This document shows, in pieces, positions 12,120 through 23,883 of a stretch of DNA of 64,000 nt. Under the pieces are notes generated by a model that searched no databases, had not been told where the DNA came from, and worked only from the letters and a program-made list of their open reading frames with translations. Within the stretch, counting starts at the first letter, position 1; every line of letters starts with the position of its first letter. The translations under genes and the position numbers were made by a program. The DNA lies in NCBI GenBank assembly GCA_015143295.1, contig CM026574.1, positions 15,068,938 to 15,132,937 on the forward strand, given 5' to 3'. The stretch comes from Tetracentron sinense. Lineage: Eukaryota; Streptophyta; Magnoliopsida; Trochodendrales; Trochodendraceae.

Positions 12120-12235
12120 TCCGATCCAAGCCCTTGCCGGACCTAAACTGGCTAGGCCCAACCCTAACCTACCTTCAGGTCGGGGCTGGGCTGGGCTGGG
12201 CTGGGCTGGGCTGGGCTGAGCCAGGCTTGGGCTTG
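12120..12235. repeat. GGGCT pentanucleotide repeat in a G+C-rich patch
   Basis: At about 12183-12221 the sequence is an uninterrupted run of GGGCT units inside a G+C-rich segment, in contrast to AT-rich surroundings. The wider patch (about 12050-12250) resembles the subterminal part of hAT MITEs but no paired end was found. It abuts the left end of the Helitron-like element. Confidence 0.5.
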
Positions 12236-12576
12236 GAAGATGACGAAAAACTATTTTGTATCTATCTATACTACTACTACTATAAAACAGAATTAGTTTT
12301 GTGGATACCACCTAATGCTTTTCTAACTAAGCCTACTCTTCATTTGTAAGGCCAACTAAGCAAAATAGTGGTACCCACCTTTATTTCTCTCTTTCACTTT
12401 CCCTAATTGCCACATTTCTTGGTTTGAGCGGTTACTTTTGTATAAGATAAAATTGATAGGAAACAACTCTTTGAATTTATTGTCTCACAGTTACATGGTG
12501 CTTTTATACTCATGACAAATGGAAGCATTTTGAATCTTCACAAACTTCAAAAGTAAAGTAAAAAACGCCTCCATTT

Positions 12577-13780
12577 AGGGTGTTAAAACTCCTCTCTTAA
12601 ATCCCCTATCTTTTACCCCCTCTCACGCCTCTTTTATCTCTTTTTAAATCTTTTATCTCCTCTCTTCCAAGAGAGAGAGAGAGAGAATTTTCAAATTGTT
12701 GTGACAATGGCAACCTCTTCGATAATTTTAAGATTGTGATCACGAAAACGGTGTCAATTAAAAGATGGTTGTCATCCCTAGTGAAAAATCAATGATATGA
12801 CGAAATGATGGAGTTCCATTATTGATATTATTTTGTCCACATAAGTACTTTTTCTTCTTTTGTGCATGAATTTCTAGAGATGCTGAGTGTACCAGGAAGT
12901 GAAAGAGGAAGTGGTTAGATAGAGATTGGAGAGAAGTATGCGAGTTCTTATCTCTCATCTCTCATTCTAATTTACGCCTCTTTTAATTTTATAAAAACAC
13001 CAAACATTTTCAGAAGATTGGTGTTCACATTGGTGTTCTTTGCATTGCTTGTGTGGTCCCATAATAAACAAAAAATTTTCCTGTAACAACATGCACGTGG
13101 TTCAAATTTTGTTAGTCATCTCAGCCCTTGAGTCAGGGTTCATTGATCTCATCAAGGACCCCAAATAGAATTCATGTCATACAGTATTGCTTGTCATGCC
13201 TTAGCAATGTCAATAATAATAAATATATTCTTCTCTTATTAAAGTTTATAAATCTTGATATAGGTTTAAATTGTGTGGTTATTGTCATGAATGTATGGGG
13301 AATTTTTATCAAAGTGTTATTTTCTGGACATCAGCCTTAGGTATAAAGTAATGGACTATATATTTATTTTTATTCTTCTTGCATAATTGTTTTCAATTTA
13401 TCCTTAACCAATATGTAAATTTTATGCATTTACGTTAAGATATAATTTTTACATAGTATAGATATAAATATAGATTAGCTGTAAGACAAAAGCTCTAGTT
13501 AAAGAGGTAACTAGAGCAAACCAAAAAATGCTTTGGGATAAGGATAGTTTTGTAATATAAATATAAAATAAGGATATTTCATCAACTAAAAATTGTTATG
13601 TGATTCCCAAGATCCCCTTACCAATGCATATTTTGGGATGCTTCCTTTATCTCTTGAACTGAAACTCATCTTCATAGTTAATCTCATAAAAATAGTATAT
13701 TTTAATAAAGTTGTTTAGTTTTGCGAATTTATATTCAATCACTTAACATTTTTTTATCCCATTTATTCTATTGTCTCCCA
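12577..13780 (+). repeat. Direct repeat block, copy 1, inside the Helitron-like element
   Basis: This block is repeated with many substitutions at 13943-14451, 26189-26221 and 37501-37980, i.e. copy 2 was later split by two retrotransposons. Shared landmarks are the GA microsatellite, the segment GGTGTTCTTTGCATTGCTTG, and the tract CCTTAACCAATATGTAAATT. Copy 1 has about 200 bp (about 13040-13250) that copy 2 lacks. No coding potential is seen. Confidence 0.8.
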
Positions 13781-13791
13781 TGCATCATTTA

Positions 13792-13939
13792 CCCTATGTT
13801 TGGTTGCCGAGAAAATAAGTAAAAACATGGAAAAGAAAAAAAAAATTGGACAAAACACAACTAAAAAGTGTATTAGAAATCCAAAATTTTCTTTTCTTTT
13901 CCATGATTTCACATATTTTCTCAACAACCAAACATAGCA
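13792..13939. mobile_element. Tourist-like MITE (148 bp)
   Basis: Termini CCCTATGTTTGGTTGCC and CAACAACCAAACATAGCA are imperfect inverted repeats flanked by TTA (13789-13791 and 13940-13942). Same terminal family as the element at 3110-3511. It lies at the junction between the two direct-repeat blocks. Confidence 0.75.
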
Positions 13940-14451
13940 TTAGGGTGTTTAAAACGCCTCTCTTAAATCCCACATCTTTTACCCCCTCTAATGCATCGTT
14001 TATCCCCCCTTAAATCTTTTATCTCCCCATAAATGTTCTCTCACCTCCTCCCTTCCAAGCGAGAGAGAGAGAGAGAGACACACACACACACGAAGGTACC
14101 CCGTTGAATCAAGAGAATCAAAATTTTTGTAACAATTGCAACCTCTTCGATAATTTTCAAATTGCGATCACGAAAACAGTGCCAATTAAAAGAGGGTTGC
14201 CATCCCTGGTGAAAAATCAAAGATATGACAAAATAATGGAGGTCCATTACTGATATTATTTTGTCCACGTAAGAATTTTTTCTTCTTTTGTGCATGAATT
14301 TCTAGGGGTGGTGAGTGTATCAGGAAGTGAGAGAGGAGGTGGTTAGATAGAGATTCGAGAGAAGTATACGAGTTCTTATCTCTCATTATCATTCACACAT
14401 TTTTTAATTTTATACAACACCAAACATTTTCAAAACATTGGTGTTCTTTGC

Positions 14452-16674
14452 TGTAACGACCCCAAATTTTACCTTGACCAAAATAGGATCTTGGGTCACC
14501 ACATTTCTTTAACTTGCTTAAAATCTCATGACATCCAAGGCATACTACACGAGTCTCTAAAAAAATGAGAGTAATAAAATTCGATTTAAATCAAACCATC
14601 CTGTACAAGTTTAGGGTCAACATAAACATAATCCACTAAGATCAAAGTACTTCAACAACTTATAAAACTCCGATGCAACATCAAAACTATAACTGAAACC
14701 AAGGTATCATAAGTCTATTACATCCCTAAAAAAACTGAAACAAACACCTACTAGTAAGGAAAGCTATCTAGATCTCTAGCTCCCTCAGAGAAAAGGTCGT
14801 CTTCCTCCTCAACGTTGTAGGTCTCCTCAACCCAAGGCTCAACTACCAACTTTGGCTCTACACCTACCAAGACAACAGTTTGCCTGAGTACAAAAGTACT
14901 CGATGTATATAAAATCCAACCAATAACATAGTATATCTACACTTAGTTAGAACCATAACCAATAACATAATCAGAGTGCGGAAGAACATGTGCTCATATA
15001 CATCATATCATCACCTTGACTCGTGTACTTGTGAGAACCTTAAACTTAGAAGACAACATACTTATGAGATGCTTATGCTTATGAGACCACATGCTTGTGA
15101 GATGCTTATGCTTATATACTTATTCAGATCATACACTTATTCAGTTTCCTCATTGGGCTTATTCAAAATATCAAGTGTATGCAATGCTTATACTTGTGGT
15201 TCACATGTGTGACTTGTGAGACTCTTACCTTAACATACACGTGCGTTTGTGCATAAGTGTCGCCATTAACATTCGAGTTGGTGATCATTTAGATTCCGAT
15301 CTCCCACCATAGAAACTCCACTATGCTGTCACATACCATATAGTTAGAGAATTTCCAGTTTAATAGATTTTACTCTAAATTCTCACATTCCCGAATATCA
15401 ATTACCATGTAAATAATTAAGCATAACTTAACAAGCATTCACATAGAAATACCTTATCATGATTCTTAGCATAATTCATAATCAATTTCCAACAATTCTA
15501 TAGAGTCCTATTAATACTTATCAACTCAAGCATTTCAACAAACATCTTGGGTATGTAATTTATGAATACATTGCCCTTTCTCATTTCCAACATTTCACTA
15601 TATCATAATTCATCCATTTAACCTAAACACAATCCACATTCATACATTCATCTCATCCTCTATAGTATTTTTAATCCTCCATACATTTCATCCATATTAT
15701 TAAACCATATTTTCATCTATAATAGCTTAATTCATACAATATTGAAAAAAAATATATTTAATTTCTATTTCTATTATTTTTATCATACTAACATTCACAA
15801 AACATCATAATATGGTTGATTTGGATAGTATATCGACCTTAGGGATCCTTCCCTTGGATTCAAATCAGTCCCGAGAAGCTTTGAGGAAGATCTTCAAGCT
15901 TTCTTTGCAATTTCCAAGCTATCTCCTTCTCCAACAAATTTCTCCCTCAAAACCCTAGGTTTCCTCTTCTCCCTTGCCAAATTGGGTTAGAAATTGTTTA
16001 GAACCCTTAAACCCTTGAAATAGAACCCTTATTTATAGCCCTAAAGGTTAAAAACCCAAAAAAGCAACTTTTTAACAAAATCTGGGCATGAGTACGATCG
16101 ATCGCACCTAAGGTACGATTGATCGCACTTAGACTCGAAAGAAAACTCTAAAAACTCCACTGAATGCGATCGATCGCAGTTCTATTCCTCCATTTTGGTA
16201 TCTTAAGCATAACTTTTGACTCGCTTATCGGATTTTAATGATTCAACTTGCATTGGACTCGTTTTTCAAAGGGGAACAATTTTGTTTCTAATGGATAAAT
16301 CCTAATTCTGAGTTTTTAATGGTTTAAAAGGATTCTAAAGATGACTGGTCTAGAATTTCAACAGACAAAACATCGGAGAATTCATTTTTGACTTAGCTTA
16401 GACTCAAAATCTGGAAAAACATTAAACATGAACCTCGAAGAGGGTTCCAATATATTTCTAACGGTTCAAGAATTACTCAATTCTGATAAGCAGTGGTAAA
16501 ACTAGAGCTTCCTAAAGTTGAAGGTATGTTCAGGCATCCCTCTCTTTACAACTTTGATTAAGTCTTGATCACACTACACCAATTAAATATAAATACATAA
16601 GTATTAAAACATCACAAACACTATATACTCATAATACTTGCATTAAGGGCATGAAAAAAATTCAGGTCTCTACA
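14452..16674 (-). repeat. 3' LTR of the gypsy element
   Basis: 2223 bp. On the minus strand it starts TGTAGAGACCTGAA and ends GGGGTCGTTACA. Minus-strand TATA-like CTATAAATAAGG lies at about 16029-16038. Three CGATCGATCG-type palindromes upstream of it start at 16095, 16116 and 16167. It differs from its partner by scattered substitutions and short indels, including a duplicated segment near 24620-24700 present only in the partner. Confidence 0.9.
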
Positions 16675-17124
16675 TCCTCCTCCTTAAAAGAAATTCATCC
16701 CCGAAATTTACATACCTTAGGTGAACAAGTGCAGGTACTTTTCGCAGACTTCAACTTCTCTCTCCCAAGTGGCCTCTTCTTTAGAGTGATGCTTTCATTG
16801 CAAGAGTACAAGAGGAATGACCTTAGAATACAAGACTTGCTCCTTTCGATCCAAGATTTGAGCTGGTTGCTCCACTAGAGTCAGATCTTTCCAAATTTCT
16901 AACGGTTCCAAAACAATGACGTGTGAAGGATCCGAAATATACTTCCTCAACATAGAGATGTGAAAGACATTATGCACCCCTGCCATGTGAGGTGGCAAGG
17001 TGACCTGGTAAGCAACTTCTCTGACCCGAGTGATGATCTCAAAATGACCCACATATCTCAGACTGAGTTTGCCCCACTTGTCGAATTTCATCACCCCCTT
17101 TGTAGGTGAGATCTTGACAAACAC
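16675..17124 (-). pseudogene. Gypsy integrase C-terminus and chromodomain-like tail
   Basis: Minus-strand reading frame 17124-16795 shows the GPY/F-like module (RYVGHFEIITRV, then VAYQVTLPP and VFHISMLRKY) and ILDRKEQVLYSKVIPLV. A TGA at about 16794 breaks the frame. Beyond it the same frame reads EEATWERE and then EKYLHLF, the end of a Tekay/Del-type chromodomain. In living relatives this tail guides integration into heterochromatin; here it is cut off by the stop. The coding end lies close to the polypurine tract. Confidence 0.8.
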
Positions 17125-18025
17125 AAAATCTCAAACTTGGAACTCAAGATTTCTCTTGCGAGAATCGGCATAGCTCTTCTGCCTACTCTAAGCTGATTTC
17201 AACCTCTCCCTGATCAACTGAACTCTATCCATACTCTGACTAACGAGCTCGGGATCCAGAAGCTTCCTCTCGCCAACTTCATCTCAACACAAAGCTGAAC
17301 GACAACTCCTCTCATAGAGTGCTTCAAACGGAGCCATTTGAATACTCGCTTGATAGCTATTGTTGTAGGCAAATTCAACCAATGATAGATGATCATCCAA
17401 ACTGTCCTGGAAGTCTAACATGCAAGCCCGTAGCATGTCCTCTATGATCTGGTTCACCCTCTCCTTTTGTCCATCTATTTGCGGATGAAATGTCGTACTG
17501 AAATCTAAACGGGAACTCATGGCTTGCTGAAAACTCTTCCAGAATTTGAAAGTAAATCTCGGGTCTCGATCGGAAACAATACTGACCGGCACTCCATGCA
17601 AATGGACTATCTCCTTGATATAAAGATTAGTCAACTGGTTAGAATTGAACGTGCTCCGATATGGAAGAAAATGAGCCGACTTAGTCAATCGGTCGACCAC
17701 AACCCAAATGGCATCAAAGTTCTTCGTTGTCCTTGACAAACCAACAATAAAATCCATGAAGATATTTTACCACTTCCACTCGGGAATAGGAAGTAACTGA
17801 AGGAGTCCTGCCGATCTCCTGTGTTCGGCTTTTTACTTACTGACACACCAAATACTTGGATACATAGGTAGCCACATCCTTTTTCATACCTTTCCACCAG
17901 AAATATTTCTTAAGGTTCTGGTACATCTTGGTACTTTCCGGATGGAAAGTGTACTTAGACTTGTGTGCTTCATCCAAAATCTCCCTTCTTAAATCTTCAT
18001 TATCCGTAACATAAAGTTTATCCAT
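17125..18025 (-). pseudogene. Gypsy integrase (zinc-binding and DDE core), broken
   Basis: The zinc-binding N-terminal part reads [16 protein letters not shown] and later CQ, corresponding to the HHCC module, on the frame 18025-17837. The catalytic core is on 17757-17284: MDFIVGLSRT (first Asp), IVSDRDPRF (second Asp) and QKERVNQIIED (Glu), then AYNNSYQASIQMAPFEALY. The module and core are separated by stops and a frame change at about 17760-17830. The active-site residues themselves are still there. Confidence 0.85.
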
Positions 18026-19731
18026 GAAAGAGATTTCATCATCTTTTCAAGAGAAATCCTCAAATCCACTACTAAGCAACTTGTTCATAGCAACGTGCAG
18101 TTCTCCATTGTTCTACTGCAGATCTTTAATCCTATCCAATAAGGTTGGCCTGATCATAATGTTAGCCAACAAAGCTCCAGACGCTCCAACACTGAAACCC
18201 GCATCAAGGCTAGACACTTCTTCAAGTAGCTTCCATTCTTGGACCATCAAGTGTGCCAAGAATCCAGTAGATCACCTACTTAGCGCATCTGCCATCACAT
18301 TTGCTTTCTCCGGGTGGTACTGGATAGAGTAATCATAATCCTTGAAGAATTTCACCCAACGGCGTTGCCTCAAATTTAGCTCTTTCTGTGAGAACAAATA
18401 CTTTAGACTCTTGTGATCGGTGAATACTTCAAAATGCGCACCGTACAAGTAGTGTCTTCAGATCTTGAGAACAAAGACTAATGCTGCCAACTCCAAATAA
18501 TGGGTAGGATAGTTCTTTTTATGGTCTTTCAACTGTCAAGAAGTATAGGCAATCACATTCCCGTGTTGCTAAGATCACAGCCTAACCCAATGAGTGAGGC
18601 ATCACTATACACCATGAATCCCCCACTACCGGATGGTACAGTGAAGATAAGAGTGGTGGTGAGACGCTTCTTCAACTTAAGGAACTCTTCTCACATTTCT
18701 CATTCCACTCGAACTTGGCGTTCTTTTGAGTTAGATGGGTGAGTGGCGCTGCCAAACTGGAAAATCCTTCCACAAATCTTCGATAATATCCAGCTAGGCC
18801 CAAGAAGCTTCGAACCTCTGTGACGCTCTTTGGCCCTTCCCCATCCTTCCACTGTTTTTATCTTAACAGAATCAACTGAAATTCCTTCTTCAAACACCAC
18901 ATGGCCTAGAAATGTTACATTTCCTAGTCAAAACTCGCACTTGTTGAGCTTAGCATATAGCTTATGCTCACAAAGTGTCTTCAGTATGACCCAGAGATGC
19001 ATCTCATGCTCCTTCTGTGTCTTGGAGTACACCAGAATATTATCCACAAACACAATCACAAATCAACCGAGGGTCGGCTTGAAGATTTTGTTCATGAGAT
19101 CCATAAACACTGCTGGAGCATTTGTCAAACCAAACGGCATGACTAGAAATTCATAATGCCCATAACGGGTTCGAAAAGCAGACTTGGAGACATCTCCTGC
19201 CTTTATCTTCAGCCGATGGTAGCCCAAACTTAAATCGATCTTGAAGATATACTTAGCTCCTTACAACTGATCAAACAAGTCATCGATCCTAGGCAAAGGA
19301 TATTTGTTCTTGATAGTGACCTTGTTTAGTTGCCGATAGTAGATGCACATCCTCATCAAACTATCCTTCTTCTTCACAAATAACACCGAAGCTCCCCAAG
19401 GTGATACACTTGGGCGAATGAATCTAATATTGAGCAACTCTTCAATCTGCTCCTTAAGCTCTTTCAGCTCTACTGGAGCCATCCTATATAGTGCATTGGA
19501 GATAAGTGTCGTACCCAGGGCTAATTCAATCACGAACTCCATTTCTCTATCAGGCGGCAAGCCCGATAAATCCTTTAGAAAGACATCCATGAATTCTTCT
19601 ACAACCGGGATACTTAAAGAATCTGGTACCTCCGAGGTAGTAAGACTTAGTGTCGTGAAATGAGCTAAGTCTTTCTTCTTCAACCCTTGGAAACAAAAAG
19701 GCGGCTCACTGATTGGTCTAAAGTTGACCAC
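18026..19731 (-). pseudogene. Gypsy reverse transcriptase and RNase H, inactivated
   Basis: RT begins about 19731: [18 protein letters not shown], then [19 protein letters not shown] and [10 protein letters not shown] stop follows LFDQL at about 19262 (TAA where CAA is expected). The catalytic box, minus strand near 19030-19060, reads FVDNILVYSK where the family has F/Y-V/I-D-D, so the second catalytic Asp is Asn. RNase H follows ([19 protein letters not shown], then ADALSR near 18270-18285). Several more stops lie between. The region cannot encode an active enzyme. Confidence 0.85.
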
Positions 19732-19739
19732 CTTCCCAA

Positions 19740-20160
19740 AACAGTCGACATGGCCATGGTATTTGGAAAGTCAATCCATGCCTAGTATGACGTCGAAGTC
19801 TTTGAATTCAAGGACAATCAGATCAGTTGACATTTCTCTCAGACCCACTCAAATATCACAAGCTCGATAGACCTTATCGGTGATGACTGAACTACCAACA
19901 GGAGTGACGATCGACAGTTCATGGTCTAATAAACTTGGCTCCTTGGGAAACTCTCATGCAAAACCATGTGTGACGAAGAAGTGAGTAGACCCAGTATCAA
20001 TCAATACATGAGCGAGAAAATCATTTATCAACAATGAGTCTGAATTAATACACAAAGCAAATTTTGTCAAATCATGAATACATACATACATCATACATAA
20101 AGCATATTCATGCATAATATTTAACATCATATACATAGCATTAGAACAATATTTTAATTA
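19740..20160 (-). pseudogene. Gypsy aspartic protease relic
   Basis: Minus-strand frame 20136-19954 contains VLIDTGSTHFFV, the DTGS active-site motif of retroviral-type aspartic proteases, followed by a stop after HGFA. It lies between gag and RT as expected. Sequence immediately upstream (20140-20190) is AT-rich and stop-filled, so continuity with gag is lost. Confidence 0.75.
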
Positions 20161-21291
20161 ACTAAAATCACAAATAGACGTACCCTGCACAACTATGGTA
20201 TCGGGCCCTGGGTTGGCCTCTGCTGTATCGGCTGCCTCATCGGTGGCCTGCCTCCCTGTGGCTGAGTTGGCTGAAGCCCTTGCTGAATGCGGAGTGGGCA
20301 ATCTCGGATCCAATGTGAAACATCTCCACAATGAAAACAACCTCCAGTAATTGCCCTACACTCTCCTACTCTATGTCTCTTTCCACACTGGCTGCATATA
20401 TCATACAATTGAGTCCCAATAGTAGGCGGGCAACCTGAGTAGGCCTCTGATATGGGGTAGGCCTAGAAATCGGCATAGGACATGATGTCCTTGGCCTTTT
20501 GTCCTGCAGTCTTTGTCTATCTGCCTGCATTTCTCTCTTCCTCAACAACTCTGCCGATCTCCTCTCGACAATAAAGCTCTCTCACTAACTTCCCGACAAG
20601 TCTCAAGATGCAGGATCTCAACCCTATCTCTGATGTAGTCTATGAGACCCCTCTCAAATCTCCTAGCTTTCATGCTCTCTATGGTGATCAAATGAGGCAC
20701 GAACCTAGACAGTTCCACGAACTTGGCCTCATACTCGGCCACTGACATGCTCCCCTACTATAGATTGGAGAACTCAATCTCCTTCAGCTCTCTCACTAAA
20801 GTCGGGAAGTACTGCTCATAAAAGACATCGAGGAACTCTCCCCATATCCATGGCTGTCCTGCTCTCTCTTCATTTCTCTTGCTGGTCGTGGACCTCCATC
20901 AATGCTTCGCCTCTCATTCCATGACAAAGGAGGCCCACTTCACTATCTGATCCCGAGAAGGCTCGAGTAGAGAGAATATCTTCTCTAGCTGCATGATCCA
21001 CCACTTTGCTACCATAGGATTAGTACTTCCACAAAAAGCTGGAGGATCCATCCTCCTGAATGCTTCCATTCCGTGATGTCGGGGTGGGTGCACCTCAACT
21101 GGCCCCTCTTGCCTGGCTTGCCCAGCTACTAGCAAGGCAGTCTGCTGCGCCATGATTTCAGCTTGTCGAGTCATGACTGCTGCAATAGCCTCCATAGCCT
21201 GACTCTCATTGGGCTGGCGGACACCCTCTGAGGTATCCCCTTCAATCATACTGCCTCCTCCATTCCTATTATTCCTCGCACCTCTCCTCAT
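20161..21291 (-). pseudogene. Gypsy gag with zinc knuckles, broken
   Basis: Starts MRRGARNNRNGG at 21291. Retrotransposon-gag core residues follow in separate frames (MEAFRRMDPPAFCGSTNP, then SVAEYEAKFVELSRFVPHL). Two zinc knuckles lie near 20260-20400: CSQCGKRHRVGEC (one residue short of CX2CX4HX4C) and CFHCGDVSHWIRDC (canonical). At least two frame breaks and a stop lie between the N-terminus and the knuckles. Confidence 0.8.
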
Positions 21292-21470
21292 GACTTGTAA
21301 ATCCTGAAGTCAATCATAAACTACACATATCTTAGAAATCATTCAAAAGATATTGATAGCTTTCAATTTAAACTTAAAACTAGTCTAAGTCCTAGACTTG
21401 ATGTTGCTTTTATAAGTTAGACAAATTCCATTATCCTATACTTAATACCTTAGCTTTAAAGACTCTAATG

Positions 21471-21488
21471 CCATGGATTCTGATACCA
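21471..21488 (-). other. Primer-binding site of the gypsy element (initiator tRNA-Met)
   Basis: Minus strand TGGTATCAGAATCCATGG, four bases inside the 5' LTR boundary at 21493. The first ten bases match the complement of the initiator tRNA-Met 3' end; the rest is partly diverged. Confidence 0.8.
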
Positions 21489-21507
21489 CCTCTGTAACGA
21501 CCCCAAA

Positions 21508-23883
21508 TGTAGAACCCCGAAACTTTTGCCCATATATTGGAAACTGTGCCAAGGCTTTAGGCCTTTGAAAATCTTCCACTTCTATGAGAGGGAGAAATTT
21601 TAAAGAACTCTAAGTGTTAAGAAGTAGTATTCCTAATTAGGATATGTCGAAAACCCAAGTTATTGAATCTCATATGCGGATCAGTCAACTTTAGGGGTAA
21701 TTTAGTAAATAAATAAAGGAGAATTTGAAAATTTTGAAACATTAGAAATGTTCCCCTTCGGAAGACAAATCCAACGCAAGTTGAATCGTCAAAATCCGAC
21801 GAACAAGTCAAGAGTTATGGCTGAGACAGTAAAATGGACTCAAATCCACAGAGCACCGATCGCTCAGTCACTAGAGGGATCGATCGGTCAACAACCGATC
21901 GATCGGTAGCTATCGACTGGTCAAGAATTTTGTATGGGGAAATTTTCCAGAGAGTGTGTTTTTGATCGATCGCTCGGCCAAGAACACCGATCGCTCGGTT
22001 AGGCACCGATCGCTCGGTCTTAACCACTGATCCCTCGGTCCCCGTGTTTTTCCAGAATTTCAGTAAGGGTGTTTTCATCTTTGGGGCGTTTCACTCTTTC
22101 CTTTTAAGGCTTGCCCGAGCCTTTAGGGCTTCATTCTCAACACTTAGCACATTTGAGAGAATAGGAGAGAAGAGAGAGGGGTTTCCTAACCTAGGGTTTC
22201 CATTTTGAGGAGGAATCAAGGATTTGTGAACCCACAATCACTTCAAGTCCGTTTTTCTTCAAGATCAAGGTTCAAGCTCTCGTGGAGCACATTCTCCAAG
22301 CTAGGGCAGCATATACACGCACGTTTTGCAAGGGGTTTCTTCCCTCATTTATCAAGGTCGGTACCTTTTGCTACCCTCCTAGTTATAGTTTTCTCTTTTC
22401 CTTCCTTGTTCTTTGTTTTGCTTAAACCATACTATGCTATATATTGGATTGGAAGAATGGAGAGGATGGTTGGCGATGGATGCCGTATGGAATGTGATGT
22501 GACGAATGGAATGGGAAGGGCATTGGATTAATAATAAACACACATGTGTGCTATGAGCCTAACCCATCTAGAAAAATAAGATTTAGGTATTAACTATAAT
22601 GTACACACTACATGTTTGATGAAATGCCAAGGTGAAGAAATGAATTATAAGTTAAGAAAAGCATGATTTAATGCATATGGAAATACCTAGGGTTTATGAT
22701 AATTTGTTATTCGCTTTCTAGGATTGCATACTTGTAGATTTAATTGCCTTGATGTTAAATGTTGCTTTGAATGATTTTAGGCCTATTATGTTTTTATCAA
22801 ATTTTCATGAGTTAAGTGTACACGATTTCACTAGCACGACATACATGACATGGTTTATCGGATTTTCAAGTAACAGGGGTAGGACATATCTTAAGACATG
22901 TTTTGCTTAGGGGTAAGGCATATCCTAAGATATGCTTTGCTCCGATATCACAGTTCATGCATATAGGATACTAGTTGCGACGGACTATGAACGGCAACTA
23001 GGCATACTCATCCAACATATAGGATACTAGTTGCGACGGACTATAAACATCAACTAGGCATACCCATCCAGCATATACGATACTAGTTGCGACGGACTAT
23101 GAACGACAACTAGGCATACCCATCCAGCATATAGGATACTAGTTGCGATGGACTATGAATGGCAACTAGGCATATGAACATGTTTAAATTCCGAGCAAGC
23201 ACGCATGACATGCATGATACGACAAGACAAGACCAACATGACAAGTTTTCAAGCACCAAAAGGGTATTTTGAATCAAGTCAAGTGCGCAATGTTTTCAAG
23301 GGTTTTATCGGCTTTTGATGAATGCAAGCATGATTATAAATTGCTTTGTTTCCTTGTATGATATGAATTGCTCCTGCTTTATATGTTCCTATGGCTCTGC
23401 TATGACTGTTGGTTACTATTTGGTACCTGCTGAGTATTCCAGGCTCAGCCGTAGTTCTTATGTCAGCAGGTACTGAGGGAGTTACCGCTCCATTTGATGT
23501 CGGTGCTCTGAGCCCTTGGGTGGAGGAGGAGTACGTCGAGGAACCTTTGGAGGAACCTCCGGTCGAGGGTTACTATTAGGTAGTGGTAGATTCTGAGTGA
23601 ATAGCTGTGGGTGAACTGAGAGTTATATTTGTGTATTTTGGCGGGCCTGTCCGCACTTTCTTTTGGTGATTCTTTTTGTGTTAAACTTGGATTCATGTAT
23701 ATATATATACATAGAGGTTGTTAGTCTTCTGCTGTGTTATGTTAGAGTATGTTCCCGCTATGATGTCCTCTATTGTACATGCTTTGTGGGTTTTGCAGGT
23801 TGGTTGTCAAGCAAGTCATGTAAGGCATGAATTAGTAGTCCAAAGTTCACTCTAACTCCTAGGGTGGGTTTCGGGTCGCGACA
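21508..23883. mobile_element. Solo LTR of a different family, inserted in the gypsy 5' LTR
   Basis: 2376 bp with matching short inverted ends: TGTAGAACCCCGAAAC on the left and GGTTTCGGGTCGCGACA on the right. Exact 5-bp duplication CCAAA at 21503-21507 and 23884-23888. No ORF, primer-binding site or polypurine tract inside, hence a solo LTR. Notable internal features are a cluster of ACCGATCGCTCGGT-type palindromes (about 21855-22045) and a 56-bp tandem repeat (22960-23174). Confidence 0.85.
22960..23174. repeat. 56-bp tandem repeat, four copies, inside the solo LTR
   Basis: Four consecutive copies start at 22960, 23016, 23072 and 23128, each beginning CATATAGGATACTAGTTGCG (one copy has a C for G), the last truncated. 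Each unit carries AGTTGCGACGGACT and CAACTAGGCATA, which pair imperfectly (AGTTGC with GCAACT). Confidence 0.9.

Noticed and set aside
22960..23174. Regularly spaced repeats resembling a CRISPR array
   Set aside because: The whole 56-bp unit is repeated, without variable spacers, inside a plant LTR.
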